A stretch of DNA of 64,000 nt from Selenomonadaceae bacterium. GTDB lineage: Bacteria; Bacillota; Negativicutes; Selenomonadales; Selenomonadaceae. The stretch lies in contig JAFZIV010000007.1 of NCBI GenBank assembly GCA_017554235.1, forward strand, positions 37,260 to 101,259, written 5' to 3'. The translations under genes and the position numbers were made by a program. The first letter of the stretch is position 1; every line of letters starts with the position of its first letter. Below, piece by piece: positions 1-7,269 of this stretch. The notes under the pieces are model-generated. The model had not been told where the DNA came from and did no database searches. It saw only the letters and a program-made list of their open reading frames with translations.

Positions 1-604
1 TATTAACCGGAGTCATTCCCTTAATCGCGGGAAGTTCGCCGACAATGCCCTTTTTATCAACGATCCATTCCGCAAAATCTTCAACCTTTACCAAAAGTTT
101 TTCGTCATTCTTCTGCGCGGGTACAATTCTGTCAATGGAAGAGTCAGGGAAACCAATCAGCTTGTCCACTTCCGGCTTAATGTCGTCGGCAAGATTTTCA
201 TATACAAAATTTTTTAGCGCAGTCGAACCGCCAATCATATTTTCGCAAGCAATGATATTCAGCGGCGTTTTATTCGTGGCAATCCGTTTTGTTAAACCTT
301 TAGCGATATTCGGAGCGATAAGTTTTAAAACATTCGGACCGGTCGCCGTCGTAACAATATCAGCTTCAACAATCGCGTCAATCAATGCGTCAAGATTTTC
401 ATTGCTGTTAATCGCGCTGATATTATCGACTTGAATTTTTTCTTCGTGACCGAAAATCTGAACATTGTATTTGCCGAGTGCGTTAATGTCGTCAACCAAC
501 TGCGCGGCAACGTCCACAAAAGTTACGTGATAACCCGCCTTTGATAACAGTAAGCCGATAAATCCGCGCCCGATATTTCCCGCTCCAAAATGTACAGCTT
601 TCAT
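1..604 (-). CDS. mtlD: mannitol-1-phosphate 5-dehydrogenase, N-terminal part (runs off window)
   Basis: Read on the minus strand from ATG at 604, the protein begins MKAVHFGAGNIGRGFIG, the NAD-binding Rossmann motif that marks MtlD, which oxidises mannitol 1-phosphate to fructose 6-phosphate in the cytoplasm. About 201 residues are visible and the frame stays open to base 1; the family is usually about 380 residues, so roughly the second half lies outside. A GGGGG ribosome-binding site sits just upstream of the ATG. The start is only 34 bases from the divergent small gene at 639. No PTS mannitol genes are visible, so substrate specificity rests on the N-terminal motif. Confidence 0.9.
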   Translation of the reverse strand, partial: MKAVHFGAGNIGRGFIGLLLSKAGYHVTFVDVAAQLVDDINALGKYNVQIFGHEEKIQVDNISAINSNENLDALIDAIVEADIVTTATGPNVLKLIAPNIAKGLTKRIATNKTPLNIIACENMIGGSTALKNFVYENLADDIKPEVDKLIGFPDSSIDRIVPAQKNDEKLLVKVEDFAEWIVDKKGIVGELPAIKGMTPVN

Positions 605-638
605 AAAAATTTCCCCCAATCTCAAAGGAAGTGTTTAT

Positions 639-845
639 TTGAGTAACAAAAACAATGACGCCGAAAAGGCGATTATTCAACTTGGAAAAATTTTTAAAAT
701 CTTCGCGGTTGTCGCCATTGTGCTGGTAATAGCCCTTTGCATTTATTTGGCGTCAAATGCTGACTCTACAGAATCTAAAGTTTACAGTTTCAATTATAAC
801 GTTAAAGAAATTATAAGCATTAAGTCAACAGAATTGTTCGCATAG
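639..845 (+). CDS. small single-pass membrane protein, unknown function
   Basis: This 68-residue protein has a charged N-terminus, one strongly hydrophobic segment at about residues 19-39, and a short extracytoplasmic tail. The TTG start at 639 is preceded by AAGGAAG at a normal distance. It is transcribed away from mtlD and towards the M48 protease at 907, with about 60 bases between them, so it may share the protease transcript. I do not recognise the family. It could be a short envelope protein; no lipobox or catalytic motif is seen. Confidence 0.55.
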   Translation: MSNKNNDAEKAIIQLGKIFKIFAVVAIVLVIALCIYLASNADSTESKVYSFNYNVKEIISIKSTELFA

Positions 846-906
846 GTCGCCTTGAAAAAATTTTTATCGTCGATTATAATTTCCCAAAAATTTAAGGATT
901 GATATT

Positions 907-2661
907 GTGATAAAAATTTTCACGAAAATATTAGCGGCAATAATCTTAACAGTTACGTTGTTGACACCGTTAAAAGTTCAAGCAGTTGACGCTTGGGCAA
1001 TAGCGGCACAAGGTTTAGGTGTTTACGCGGCATATCGCTCGACGTTGAGTTCAATTTTAGCAATGGGCAATGACGTAACCGCGCAGATGACGGTTAAACG
1101 TCAGGACGAAAAAGCAAACGGTGTTGACCAAAATCCTCATGACGTTGAAGTTGTCGATAACATTATGAATCGTCTCGTAAACAGCGGAGAATACGAATTG
1201 CGCGTAAATTCTCTTCCGTTTATCTGGAATGTCAACGATAGCGATAAATTTAACGCCGCCTGCTATCCCATGAATTATATCACCGTCAATAAAGGTCTCC
1301 TGCGTACCCTCAACGGTGATGAAAATGCTATTGCCGCCGTACTGGCTCACGAAATGATTCACGGCATTGAACAGCATTCAGCTAAAAATTATGCGCAAGC
1401 TATAGCGCAATCTCTTGCCGCAACTATGATAGCCGCAAACATTGACAGCCGCAATGTCGATTGGTCTAAACTTTCAAGCATGGTAAATTATTCTATCGCA
1501 AAAAGTATTAATCTCCCCGCCGAAAATGAAGCTGATGTCGGCGGCTTTTATATTATGACAAGTGCAGGATTTAATCCCGGCGGCGGCGCGGCTGCTATGG
1601 CGCGTATGGATTATTATATGCGGTACGAGACAAACGATTTTTTAGAATACGACCCGCACGATAAACCCAACGAACAAACTATGAGCGACCATCCCGATAC
1701 TGAAGTTCGTGAGGAAAATCTTTCAAAACTTTTGACGGCGTACAGTATGAACCACGTTACCGTTGAAAAAGTTGACCGCAAATATAAAGTTTTCATTGAC
1801 GGCAAGGAAATTTACACGGCGGCTATTGCCGGCGAAACTTACAAGTCTGCGGAAAAGGCTTATTATTTTGCTGGCGGACTTGCAAAGGCTTTTCACGATT
1901 ACACCAAAGCTGATGATTGGAACTTTAGGGAAGGCAAGGCGGGCGACGTTGAATTTTTGACGGACGATAAAGTTTTCAATGAACTGCGCGAAATTTCTTT
2001 TTCACAAAATCTCGGTGCTAAAATTCGTGACGCCGTAATTACCGCTTATCAAAATGAACCTGCCGATGTCAGACAAAAATATCTTGACGAAGAAAATAAG
2101 CGTAAAGAATATTGGGAGAAAATCAAAGCTGAAACACTTTCCGCGAATAAAAATTTGGCGAAAAAGTTGCGTATCAATGCTGATGCTTATAACGATTACG
2201 GCAAAGGCGAATTGGCATTGATTGAGATTGAACGCGCCCTTAATGCCGAAAAGCAAGATGATGTTGCGGAATGTCTTGCTATACGCGGAAGAGCTAAAGC
2301 TATCGTCGGAGATTATGACGGCGCACTTGAGGACGTTAATTCAGCTGTTGAAAAAGATCCGTCGAATCTTTTTAACTTTTTAAATCGCGCTGACGTTCGA
2401 CATATGCGCGGCGAAACGGACGAGGCTTTAGCTGACATTGAAAAGGCGTTGGCGATTGATCCCAAAAAGGTTGTGTCCTACCAACTGCAGGGAAATATTT
2501 ATGACGAACTCGGCGAAAAGGATAAGGCAGAGGAAAGTTTCCGCCGTTGCTACGAACTTAGCAAGAAAAATCCTCGTTCCATTCCGGCTGAATATCTTGA
2601 AAGGATTGATCCTGCCGCCGCCGAAAAAATCCGTAAGGCTAATGAAAAATCAGACTCTTAA
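907..2661 (+). CDS. secreted M48-family metalloprotease with C-terminal TPR repeats
   Basis: The 584-residue protein starts at GTG 907 behind AAGGATTG and has a Sec signal peptide (about residues 1-26). It carries the zinc protease motif HEMIH, with ligands H148 and H152 and catalytic E149, and the third ligand E208 in NEADVGG. From about residue 400 the chain is helical with TPR-like repeats (IEIERALNAEK, YDGALEDVNSAVEKDP, TDEALADIEKALAIDP, KDKAEESFRRCYEL). This arrangement resembles BepA/YfgC, periplasmic proteases that act in outer-membrane protein quality control. Such a role fits a diderm but is inference. An intergenic region and flagellin follow. Confidence 0.85.
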   Translation: MIKIFTKILAAIILTVTLLTPLKVQAVDAWAIAAQGLGVYAAYRSTLSSILAMGNDVTAQMTVKRQDEKANGVDQNPHDVEVVDNIMNRLVNSGEYELRVNSLPFIWNVNDSDKFNAACYPMNYITVNKGLLRTLNGDENAIAAVLAHEMIHGIEQHSAKNYAQAIAQSLAATMIAANIDSRNVDWSKLSSMVNYSIAKSINLPAENEADVGGFYIMTSAGFNPGGGAAAMARMDYYMRYETNDFLEYDPHDKPNEQTMSDHPDTEVREENLSKLLTAYSMNHVTVEKVDRKYKVFIDGKEIYTAAIAGETYKSAEKAYYFAGGLAKAFHDYTKADDWNFREGKAGDVEFLTDDKVFNELREISFSQNLGAKIRDAVITAYQNEPADVRQKYLDEENKRKEYWEKIKAETLSANKNLAKKLRINADAYNDYGKGELALIEIERALNAEKQDDVAECLAIRGRAKAIVGDYDGALEDVNSAVEKDPSNLFNFLNRADVRHMRGETDEALADIEKALAIDPKKVVSYQLQGNIYDELGEKDKAEESFRRCYELSKKNPRSIPAEYLERIDPAAAEKIRKANEKSDS

Positions 2662-2689
2662 AAAATTCTAAAAAAATTTTTTTTACCGC

Positions 2690-2718
2690 TTGATTTTTCC
2701 AAAACAGTAATGTACAAT
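2690..2718 (+). promoter_or_regulatory. candidate sigma-70 promoter upstream of flagellin
   Basis: TTGATT at 2690-2695 and TACAAT at 2713-2718 are separated by 17 bases, in an AT-rich stretch just after the M48 gene. It could supply a second, vegetative promoter for the flagellin, with a leader of about 140 bases. Confidence 0.45.
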
Positions 2719-2781
2719 TCTTTCAACAGAATTAACATTTAATCGTAGTTTTTTTTAGGAAAAAAATTTTTTCTAAGTCGT

Positions 2782-2808
2782 TAAGTTTTTTAATCGTTTC
2801 GACGATAA
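2782..2808 (+). promoter_or_regulatory. sigma-28-type flagellin promoter
   Basis: TAAGTTTT at 2782-2789 and GACGATAA at 2801-2808 are separated by 11 bases. The sigma-28 (FliA/SigD) consensus is TAAAGTTT-N11-GCCGATAA, so the -10 element matches 7 of 8 positions and the spacing is exact. It lies 54 bases before the flagellin start, as expected for a late flagellar gene. Confidence 0.7.
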
Positions 2809-2862
2809 TGTTTTCAAAGGAAAAAAGGAAAGTTTTTTAACTATCTCAGGGAGGGAATTAAA

Positions 2863-3723
2863 ATGTCACTGAACATTAACAAAAATTTTGGAGCGATTTC
2901 TAATAACGCATTGGCGTCGCTGAACAAGCACCAGTCTGTAATGGGCAAGGCGATTACTCGCGTCTCCACCGGAATGCGCGTAAACAGTGCTGTCGATGAT
3001 GCGTCAGCTTATATGGCAAGCAAAAAGATTCAAGCCGATTCCACTGGATATACCGCACTTTCCAATGGTATTCAAACAGCTAGTGCCAAGCTCAATGCCG
3101 CTGATTCGTCAGCTTCTTCTGTGCTTGATATTCTTAACGCGATGAAAGCGAAGGCTATTGAGTATCAAGCCGCTTCTGGTGATGGTGATGCTCAAGGTAT
3201 CATTAATACAGAGTTTCAAAATCTTACCAAAGTACTCAATTCGGCTTTGAGTGTCAAGTATAATGGCGAAGATCTTATGTCATCAACCAGTGTTAATGCG
3301 TATACTTCAATTTATAGCGGTACATACACCAGTGCTAGCTCTATTAAGAACGGTAAGATATCAACTTCATGGGATATTGCTTCTGCGACTAATGCTGCAT
3401 TAACCGCCACTGAGATAGGTGCTGACGGAAAAATTCAGAATGGTGCGAGTGATACCATAGTAGACAAATTGACTGAAGCAATAACAAATGTAGTAGCAGA
3501 ACAAGGAAAGATTGGAGCAGCACTGGAAGCTATGGATTATTCCGCAAGTTTCTTGGCGAATGCGGCTAATGCGCAAGAGACTGCCTTTACCAGCATTACT
3601 GAAGCTGATATGGCGAAAGAAATGACAACATACGTCAAGAATAACGTCTTAGCTCAAGCGTCTCAAGCAATGATAGCGCAGGCGAATCAGAGTATGGCGC
3701 AAGTGTTGAACCTGTTGCAATGA
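2863..3723 (+). CDS. fliC: flagellin, short form
   Basis: The 286-residue protein begins with the flagellin D0/D1 pattern: INKNFGAISNNAL, then KAITRVSTGMRVNSAVDDAS. It ends with the matching C-terminal helix (KNNVLAQASQAMIAQANQS, then VLNLLQ). The central part is only about 100 residues, rich in Ser, Thr and Ala, so D2/D3 domains are nearly absent. It forms the extracellular flagellar filament. The ATG at 2863 follows a strong GGGAGGG site. A sigma-28-like promoter lies upstream and a hairpin terminator downstream, so it appears monocistronic. The usual ARDDAAGLA motif is replaced by AVDDASAYM, making this a divergent flagellin. Confidence 0.92.
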   Translation: MSLNINKNFGAISNNALASLNKHQSVMGKAITRVSTGMRVNSAVDDASAYMASKKIQADSTGYTALSNGIQTASAKLNAADSSASSVLDILNAMKAKAIEYQAASGDGDAQGIINTEFQNLTKVLNSALSVKYNGEDLMSSTSVNAYTSIYSGTYTSASSIKNGKISTSWDIASATNAALTATEIGADGKIQNGASDTIVDKLTEAITNVVAEQGKIGAALEAMDYSASFLANAANAQETAFTSITEADMAKEMTTYVKNNVLAQASQAMIAQANQSMAQVLNLLQ

Positions 3724-3812
3724 AGAGTAGATAACGCGGTTTTATCTGCGGTAGAATTTAATCAATAGAAACAAAATAATAAAGATTAGAAAATAAATTT
3801 CGTAAATAGATT

Positions 3813-3850
3813 GAAGAGTCGTTACGGCGTATCGTGACGGCTCTTTTAAA
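3813..3850 (+). terminator. intrinsic terminator after flagellin
   Basis: AAGAGTCGT(T)ACG pairs with CGTGACGGCTCTT around a short loop, with G-U wobbles, and is followed by TTTTAAAATTTT. Confidence 0.65.
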
Positions 3851-3876
3851 ATTTTATAAAGCATCGGAAATTTTTC

Positions 3877-3905
3877 TTGCTAAAATAAATGTTATGTGCT
3901 AGACT
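3877..3905 (+). promoter_or_regulatory. plus-strand promoter, copy 1 of a repeated element
   Basis: TTGCTA at 3877-3882 and TAGACT at 3900-3905 have a 17-base spacer and are preceded by GGAAATTTTTC. The same upstream string and -35 recur at 4027-4043. The transcript would run into a stretch that carries a minus-strand leader and short frame, so it would be antisense to it. Confidence 0.4.
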
Positions 3906-3914
3906 AAAAAAAAC

Positions 3915-3941
3915 CTAAGAAAAAATAGAAACTGTTAGCAT
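3915..3941 (-). pseudogene. very short reading frame with strong RBS, possible degenerate type I toxin
   Basis: On the minus strand GGGAGG (at 3951-3956) precedes ATG at 3941, and the frame encodes only M-L-T-V-S-I-F-S before TAG. The strong site and structured leader suggest translation was once useful, as in small holin-like type I toxins of Firmicutes, but the frame is far too short. This is a guess based on layout only. Confidence 0.2.
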
Positions 3942-3997
3942 AATTGGTTACCTCCCTTCAGTAAAAGTCTGAAACCTGAGAGGCGACAGCCATATTA

Positions 3998-4025
3998 ATT
4001 ATAGCATAAAAATTTTTTATTTGAA
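3998..4025 (-). promoter_or_regulatory. minus-strand promoter, copy 1, inside direct repeat
   Basis: Read on the minus strand, TTCAAA (4025-4020), a 16-base AT-rich spacer and TATAAT (4003-3998) form a good sigma-70 promoter. Its start would fall near 3990, just before a leader able to fold (CCTCTCAGG and CTGAAG arms). Confidence 0.45.
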
Positions 4026-4036
4026 GGGAAATTTTT
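4001..4036. repeat. direct repeat copy 1
   Basis: About 36 bases beginning ATAGCATAAAAATTTTTT and ending AAGGGAAATTTTT recur at 4187-4224 with one extra T. Both copies hold the core of a minus-strand promoter. Confidence 0.8.
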
Positions 4037-4037
4037 C

Positions 4038-4067
4038 TTGCTAAAAGTAGTTGTGTTGTGTTAAAAT
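4038..4067 (+). promoter_or_regulatory. plus-strand promoter, copy 2; possible atp operon promoter
   Basis: TTGCTA at 4038-4043 and TAAAAT at 4062-4067 are 18 bases apart. It is the nearest good plus-strand promoter to atpI (4248), but a hairpin at 4114-4149 lies in between, so atp transcription from here would have to pass it. Confidence 0.4.
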
Positions 4068-4102
4068 TTTTATATAAACGAAAATACAATATTCATACAA
4101 AT

Positions 4103-4177
4103 TAAAAAGTCAAAGACCCCAAGCGAAGGTAGGATGTCGCTCGGGGTCTTCGCGCTATAGCATGTTTGAGTAGGATT
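4103..4177 (-). ncRNA. candidate small RNA ending in a strong hairpin
   Basis: A minus-strand promoter (TTCAAA at 4212-4207, 17-base spacer, TATGAT at 4189-4184) would start a transcript near 4177. It would end after the hairpin at 4149-4114, which on this strand is followed by CTTTGACTTTTTAATTT. The result would be an RNA of about 75 nt. Existence rests on promoter and terminator only. Confidence 0.35.
4114..4149 (-). terminator. strong hairpin with U-tract on the minus strand
   Basis: AGACCCC-A-AGCGA pairs with TCGCT-C-GGGGTCT; the mismatch is A-C on plus but T-G wobble on minus. The T-rich tail is on the minus-strand side (CTTTGACTTTTTAA). It may also attenuate plus-strand transcription towards atpI. 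Confidence 0.6.
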
Positions 4178-4186
4178 TCTATTATC

Positions 4187-4224
4187 ATAGCATAAAAATT
4201 TTTTTATTTGAAGGGAAATTTTTT
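4187..4224. repeat. direct repeat copy 2
   Basis: Second copy of the 36-base repeat at 4001-4036, ending 23 bases before atpI. Confidence 0.8.
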
Positions 4225-4247
4225 ATAGCGTCGAAAAGTAGCTAGGT

Positions 4248-4613
4248 ATGAAACAGGTTATTATTACCTTCGGGCGAAGTTACAAAATTTTTTTGGCAGT
4301 CGCCGCGATTATGGCATTTAATCTAATTTTAGCAGGGAAAATATTTTTATGCGGCTCAATCTTGATTGGTGCGCTGTTGAATTTTTTTTATTTCATATCA
4401 GCGGCGGCAAGATTGGAAGCGGCAGAAAAAATGTCCCAAGCACAAGCTAAACGAGTAATGCTAATCGGGCTTGTGTTGCGATTGTTGATGGTGTTAGTAG
4501 TTTTGGCGGTTGCCGTCCACATATCGACGGAACTTTTTATAATGTCGTCGGTATGTTTCGTAACATTTTACGTAATTTCGCTGGGAGTTTTGGCTTATCA
4601 CGAGAGGAGGTGA
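4248..4613 (+). CDS. atpI: ATP synthase subunit I (AtpI-like membrane protein)
   Basis: The 121-residue protein has four hydrophobic segments (about residues 9-25, 29-50, 68-88 and 93-113) and sits directly before atpB, the usual place of atpI. Subunit I helps assemble the c-ring and may handle Mg2+ in some species; it is poorly conserved, so the call rests on size, topology and position. The ribosome-binding site is weak (AGTAGCTAGG). Its stop is five bases upstream of the atpB ATG, so the two are probably translationally coupled. Confidence 0.8.
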   Translation: MKQVIITFGRSYKIFLAVAAIMAFNLILAGKIFLCGSILIGALLNFFYFISAAARLEAAEKMSQAQAKRVMLIGLVLRLLMVLVVLAVAVHISTELFIMSSVCFVTFYVISLGVLAYHERR

Positions 4614-4618
4614 ATTGT

Positions 4619-5284
4619 ATGGAGCATATTGGTGTCCGTGAGACTGTGCGATTTATGGGATTGACCTTCAACTGGGAGACGCTTTGCATGACGTGGCTGG
4701 CAATGGCGATTGTCATAATTATTTCCTGCCTTGCCGTGAGAAATCTTAAGCTTGTCCCTAAGGGTTGGCAAAATTTTATCGAAATGGTTGTAATTTGGTT
4801 GCACGAACAGCTTAACGCGATGATGGGCGAAAAACGCGGCAAATTGTTTGCGCCGTTTATCGTGTCGCTTTTTTTATTTTTGCTGACGAGTAATCTTTTA
4901 GGCTTAATCCCGTTCCTCGAATCACCGACGAATGATTTAAACACGACTTTAGGTCTTGCGCTGTTGGTCGTTGCAATGGTGCATTTTTTCGGTCTCTACT
5001 TCAAAGGCACTCATTACATTGCGCACTTTTTCCAGCCGGTCGCGCCGTTCGTCGTCATCAACCTTATTGAGGAAATCGCTAAACCGATAACGCTGGCTTT
5101 TCGTCTATTCGGTAACATTCTCGCGGGCGAAATTCTGATTATCGTTTTATTGCACCTTATGACGTACTTGGTAATACCGAGTGTTATCTGGCTCAAGTTC
5201 AGTATTTTTATCAGCTGTGTTCACGCGGTAATTTTCACAATGCTTAGTATGGCATATCTTAGCAACGCAGTTAAGGAAGAGTAG
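4619..5284 (+). CDS. atpB: ATP synthase Fo subunit a
   Basis: This membrane subunit forms the two half-channels beside the c-ring. The hallmark RLFGNILAGE near residue 160 contains the essential stator arginine, and several long hydrophobic helices follow, with EEIAKPITLAF just before. The frame is open upstream to an ATG at 4553, but ATG 4619 has an ideal GAGGAGGTGA site and gives the normal N-terminus, so 221 residues are annotated. It is followed, unusually, by genes for two exported proteins and an acidic protein before subunit c. Confidence 0.95.
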   Translation: MEHIGVRETVRFMGLTFNWETLCMTWLAMAIVIIISCLAVRNLKLVPKGWQNFIEMVVIWLHEQLNAMMGEKRGKLFAPFIVSLFLFLLTSNLLGLIPFLESPTNDLNTTLGLALLVVAMVHFFGLYFKGTHYIAHFFQPVAPFVVINLIEEIAKPITLAFRLFGNILAGEILIIVLLHLMTYLVIPSVIWLKFSIFISCVHAVIFTMLSMAYLSNAVKEE

Positions 5285-5286
5285 TT

Positions 5287-5745
5287 ATGGGGAAGAAAAT
5301 TTTTGCAGTTGCACTGTTGTTAAGCATGACAATCTGCGCGTCGGCTTTCGCGGCGATAAGTCGTAACCCTGCCGATGATCCTAACCTTGTATGTTTTTAT
5401 CGCCATCAAGGATTGGACAGTTATTTATATCAAAATTCTCTTCGCGTCAAAGAAGATGATGAATTGAAGGTTATTTCTTTCAATTTCATTGTTTACGACA
5501 GCATTCAGCCGAGAAATACTCATTGGGATCGCGTGGAGAATATGCAATTTGGTTATGACGAATCTGCGCGGAAAGTTTATTTATTTGACCAAATGGGAAA
5601 TGCCATGTTCCTCGATCCTAACGGCACAATCGCGGAAGGTAGCGGCTATGCATGGGGCGCGGAAGTTGTCTATTACTTAGCAACGGGCAACAAATTTTAC
5701 GGCACTTTCGACGAGTCATTTTATGATTCGTTGCCGTTAGGTTAA
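5287..5745 (+). CDS. exported protein of unknown function within atp operon
   Basis: The 152-residue product has a Sec signal peptide (MGKKIFAVALLLSMTICASAFA) cleaved after about residue 22. The mature part is mixed in composition without membrane segments. Its C-terminus (VVYYLATGNKFYGTFDESFY) closely matches that of the next gene (MAYYLAYGKKFYGTFDEDFY), so the two are tandem paralogues. It begins two bases after the atpB stop, so it must be cotranscribed with the ATP synthase. I do not recognise the family. The product probably acts in the periplasm, since no lipobox cysteine is present. Confidence 0.8.
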   Translation: MGKKIFAVALLLSMTICASAFAAISRNPADDPNLVCFYRHQGLDSYLYQNSLRVKEDDELKVISFNFIVYDSIQPRNTHWDRVENMQFGYDESARKVYLFDQMGNAMFLDPNGTIAEGSGYAWGAEVVYYLATGNKFYGTFDESFYDSLPLG

Positions 5746-5749
5746 GATT

Positions 5750-6241
5750 ATGTTTAAAAAAATTTTTTCATTAGCGATTTTGTTAAGCGCGATAATTTTT
5801 TCAACGGCGGCGGCAGCTCCGAATTACCGTGCTCCCTGTCCGACATACCTTGACGCGGAGAAAAATTATATTTTGTTCGCGGATTTAAAAATACACGGCG
5901 CAGGGCTTTACGTCGACAGGAAGTCCGTAAAAGTTATTCAAGAAGACGAAGGCGGTTGCTTAATCTCAATAGATGAAGTGCAAGTGCCGGACGCTAACTT
6001 GGGAAAGACTGAAATTACCAACCGTTTCAATCACATTTATTCATATGTCTATGATAAAAATTTGGTAATGCGTTTCATTGCCGAAGAGGATAAATGGGTT
6101 AGGGTCAATCCTGACATTACAAATCCTGAAGACGACCATTTTACATACGACGCAAGAATTGCTGAAATGGCGTATTACTTGGCGTATGGAAAAAAATTCT
6201 ACGGAACTTTTGACGAAGATTTTTATAACATTTTGAAGTAA
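5750..6241 (+). CDS. exported protein, paralogue of preceding gene
   Basis: The 163-residue product starts MFKKIFSLAILLSAIIF, a signal peptide ending near AAAA at residues 21-25. The mature protein carries DRKSVKVIQEDEGGCLISID and the same tail block AxxMAYYLAYGKKFYGTF as the gene before it, followed by DEDFYNILK. Only four bases separate it from that gene. The role is unknown. Conservation of the tail across two copies suggests a shared structural core, similar in size to the exported protein at 7828. Confidence 0.8.
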   Translation: MFKKIFSLAILLSAIIFSTAAAAPNYRAPCPTYLDAEKNYILFADLKIHGAGLYVDRKSVKVIQEDEGGCLISIDEVQVPDANLGKTEITNRFNHIYSYVYDKNLVMRFIAEEDKWVRVNPDITNPEDDHFTYDARIAEMAYYLAYGKKFYGTFDEDFYNILK

Positions 6242-6251
6242 GGCGGTTATT

Positions 6252-6431
6252 ATGAAAAATTCCGCGCCTAATGAAGATGAAGAAAATCAAATTTCAACTG
6301 AACAACTTGAAGACGCGCAGAGAAATTCTCAAAACGATAACGCCAATATTGATGACGGTAGCGGCGGTGAAATTTTAAGCGACGTTTTAGAATTTGCGGT
6401 TGATTTGGTAGGAAGTCTTTTTGAAGATTAA
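6252..6431 (+). CDS. small acidic protein, 59 residues
   Basis: A short frame from ATG 6252, behind AAGGCGGTTATT, encodes MKNSAPNEDEENQIS and ends LVGSLFED. It is strongly acidic and Asn/Gln-rich in its first 35 residues, then has a hydrophobic amphipathic tail (ILSDVLEFAVDLVGSLF). It lies in the same orientation between the exported pair and atpE, 10 bases after the previous stop and 30 before atpE, with a plausible ribosome-binding site, so it is likely translated. No family is recognised and no signal peptide is present. Confidence 0.55.
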   Translation: MKNSAPNEDEENQISTEQLEDAQRNSQNDNANIDDGSGGEILSDVLEFAVDLVGSLFED

Positions 6432-6461
6432 ATTTTTTATAATTTTAGGAGGTAAAATTTA

Positions 6462-6713
6462 ATGGAAAATGCAATTATGGTAGCGGCGGCACTTATCGGC
6501 GCAGGCATCACAATGGGATTGGCGGCAATCGGCGCAGGTATCGGCGACGGTCTCGTAACCAGCAAATTTATTGACGGCATTACCCGTCAGCCCGAAGCGA
6601 AAAACACGCTTTTCACGAACACGCTTATTTCCGTCGGCTTAATTGAAGCTATGGCGATTATCGCGGCGGTTGTTGCGTTGATTATGCTTTATGCTAACCC
6701 GCTTATCGGTTAA
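6462..6713 (+). CDS. atpE: ATP synthase Fo subunit c
   Basis: The 83-residue hairpin of two membrane helices forms the rotor ring. The loop carries the family motif RQPEAK, and helix 2 has the ion-carrying glutamate in SVGLIEAMAII. Helix 1 has GAGIGDG, with Asp where Na+-type rings have Gln, and the residue after the helix-2 glutamate is Ala, not Ser or Thr. This argues for H+ rather than classical Na+ coupling. The ATG follows TAGGAGGTAAAATTTA. Confidence 0.96.
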   Translation: MENAIMVAAALIGAGITMGLAAIGAGIGDGLVTSKFIDGITRQPEAKNTLFTNTLISVGLIEAMAIIAAVVALIMLYANPLIG

Positions 6714-6756
6714 TTTGTTGCAAAGTAAGTTCAAGCCTTGAAAGAGGTGAATTTTT

Positions 6757-7257
6757 TTGATTGATATAAACGCAACGATGATCGCGCAGGTTGTCAACTT
6801 TTTGGTACTCGTGGTAATTCTTCGCGCATTGGCTTATGAACCCGTTGCGAAAATGTTAAAGCAGCGTTCGGATAAAATTCAAGATTCGCTCGATAAAGCC
6901 GCCGCCGACAGGAAAGCCGCTGAACAAACTTTGGAACAGTATAAAAGCCAACTTGCCGACGCGAATAAAAAAGCGCAAGAAATTGTTGACCGCGCAGAAT
7001 TGACTGCCCGTCAAGAACGTGAAGCACTTGTCGCCGAGACGAAACGCGAAATTGAACGTATGAAGGCTACCGCGCAGGCTGAAATTCAAAATGAACGTAA
7101 TCGCGCCTTTGAAGAAATGAAGGCTGAAATTGTTACGTTGAGCTTGCAGGCGGCAGAAAAAATTGTTGCCAAAAATCTTTCTTCCAAAGAAAATGATAAA
7201 CTTGTCAACGATTTTATTTCCGGCTTAAATTCTGATATGTTCAACGAAGCGAAGTAG
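6757..7257 (+). CDS. atpF: ATP synthase Fo subunit b
   Basis: The 166-residue subunit has one N-terminal membrane helix (about residues 6-24) followed by a long charged helix (KMLKQRSDKIQDSLDKAAAD and on) that forms the peripheral stalk to F1. The TTG start at 6757 lies behind AAGAGGTGAA. Length and order between atpE and atpH are normal. Confidence 0.94.
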   Translation: MIDINATMIAQVVNFLVLVVILRALAYEPVAKMLKQRSDKIQDSLDKAAADRKAAEQTLEQYKSQLADANKKAQEIVDRAELTARQEREALVAETKREIERMKATAQAEIQNERNRAFEEMKAEIVTLSLQAAEKIVAKNLSSKENDKLVNDFISGLNSDMFNEAK

Positions 7258-7269
7258 GGGGCGAGCTTT

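Noticed and set aside
45..434. Open frame of 129 codons on the plus strand
   Set aside because: It is antisense to mtlD, whose motif-bearing frame on the minus strand explains the whole stretch.
4537..4944. Open frame of 135 codons on the minus strand
   Set aside because: Antisense to atpI/atpB; composition is that of a shadow frame and no ribosome-binding site is present.
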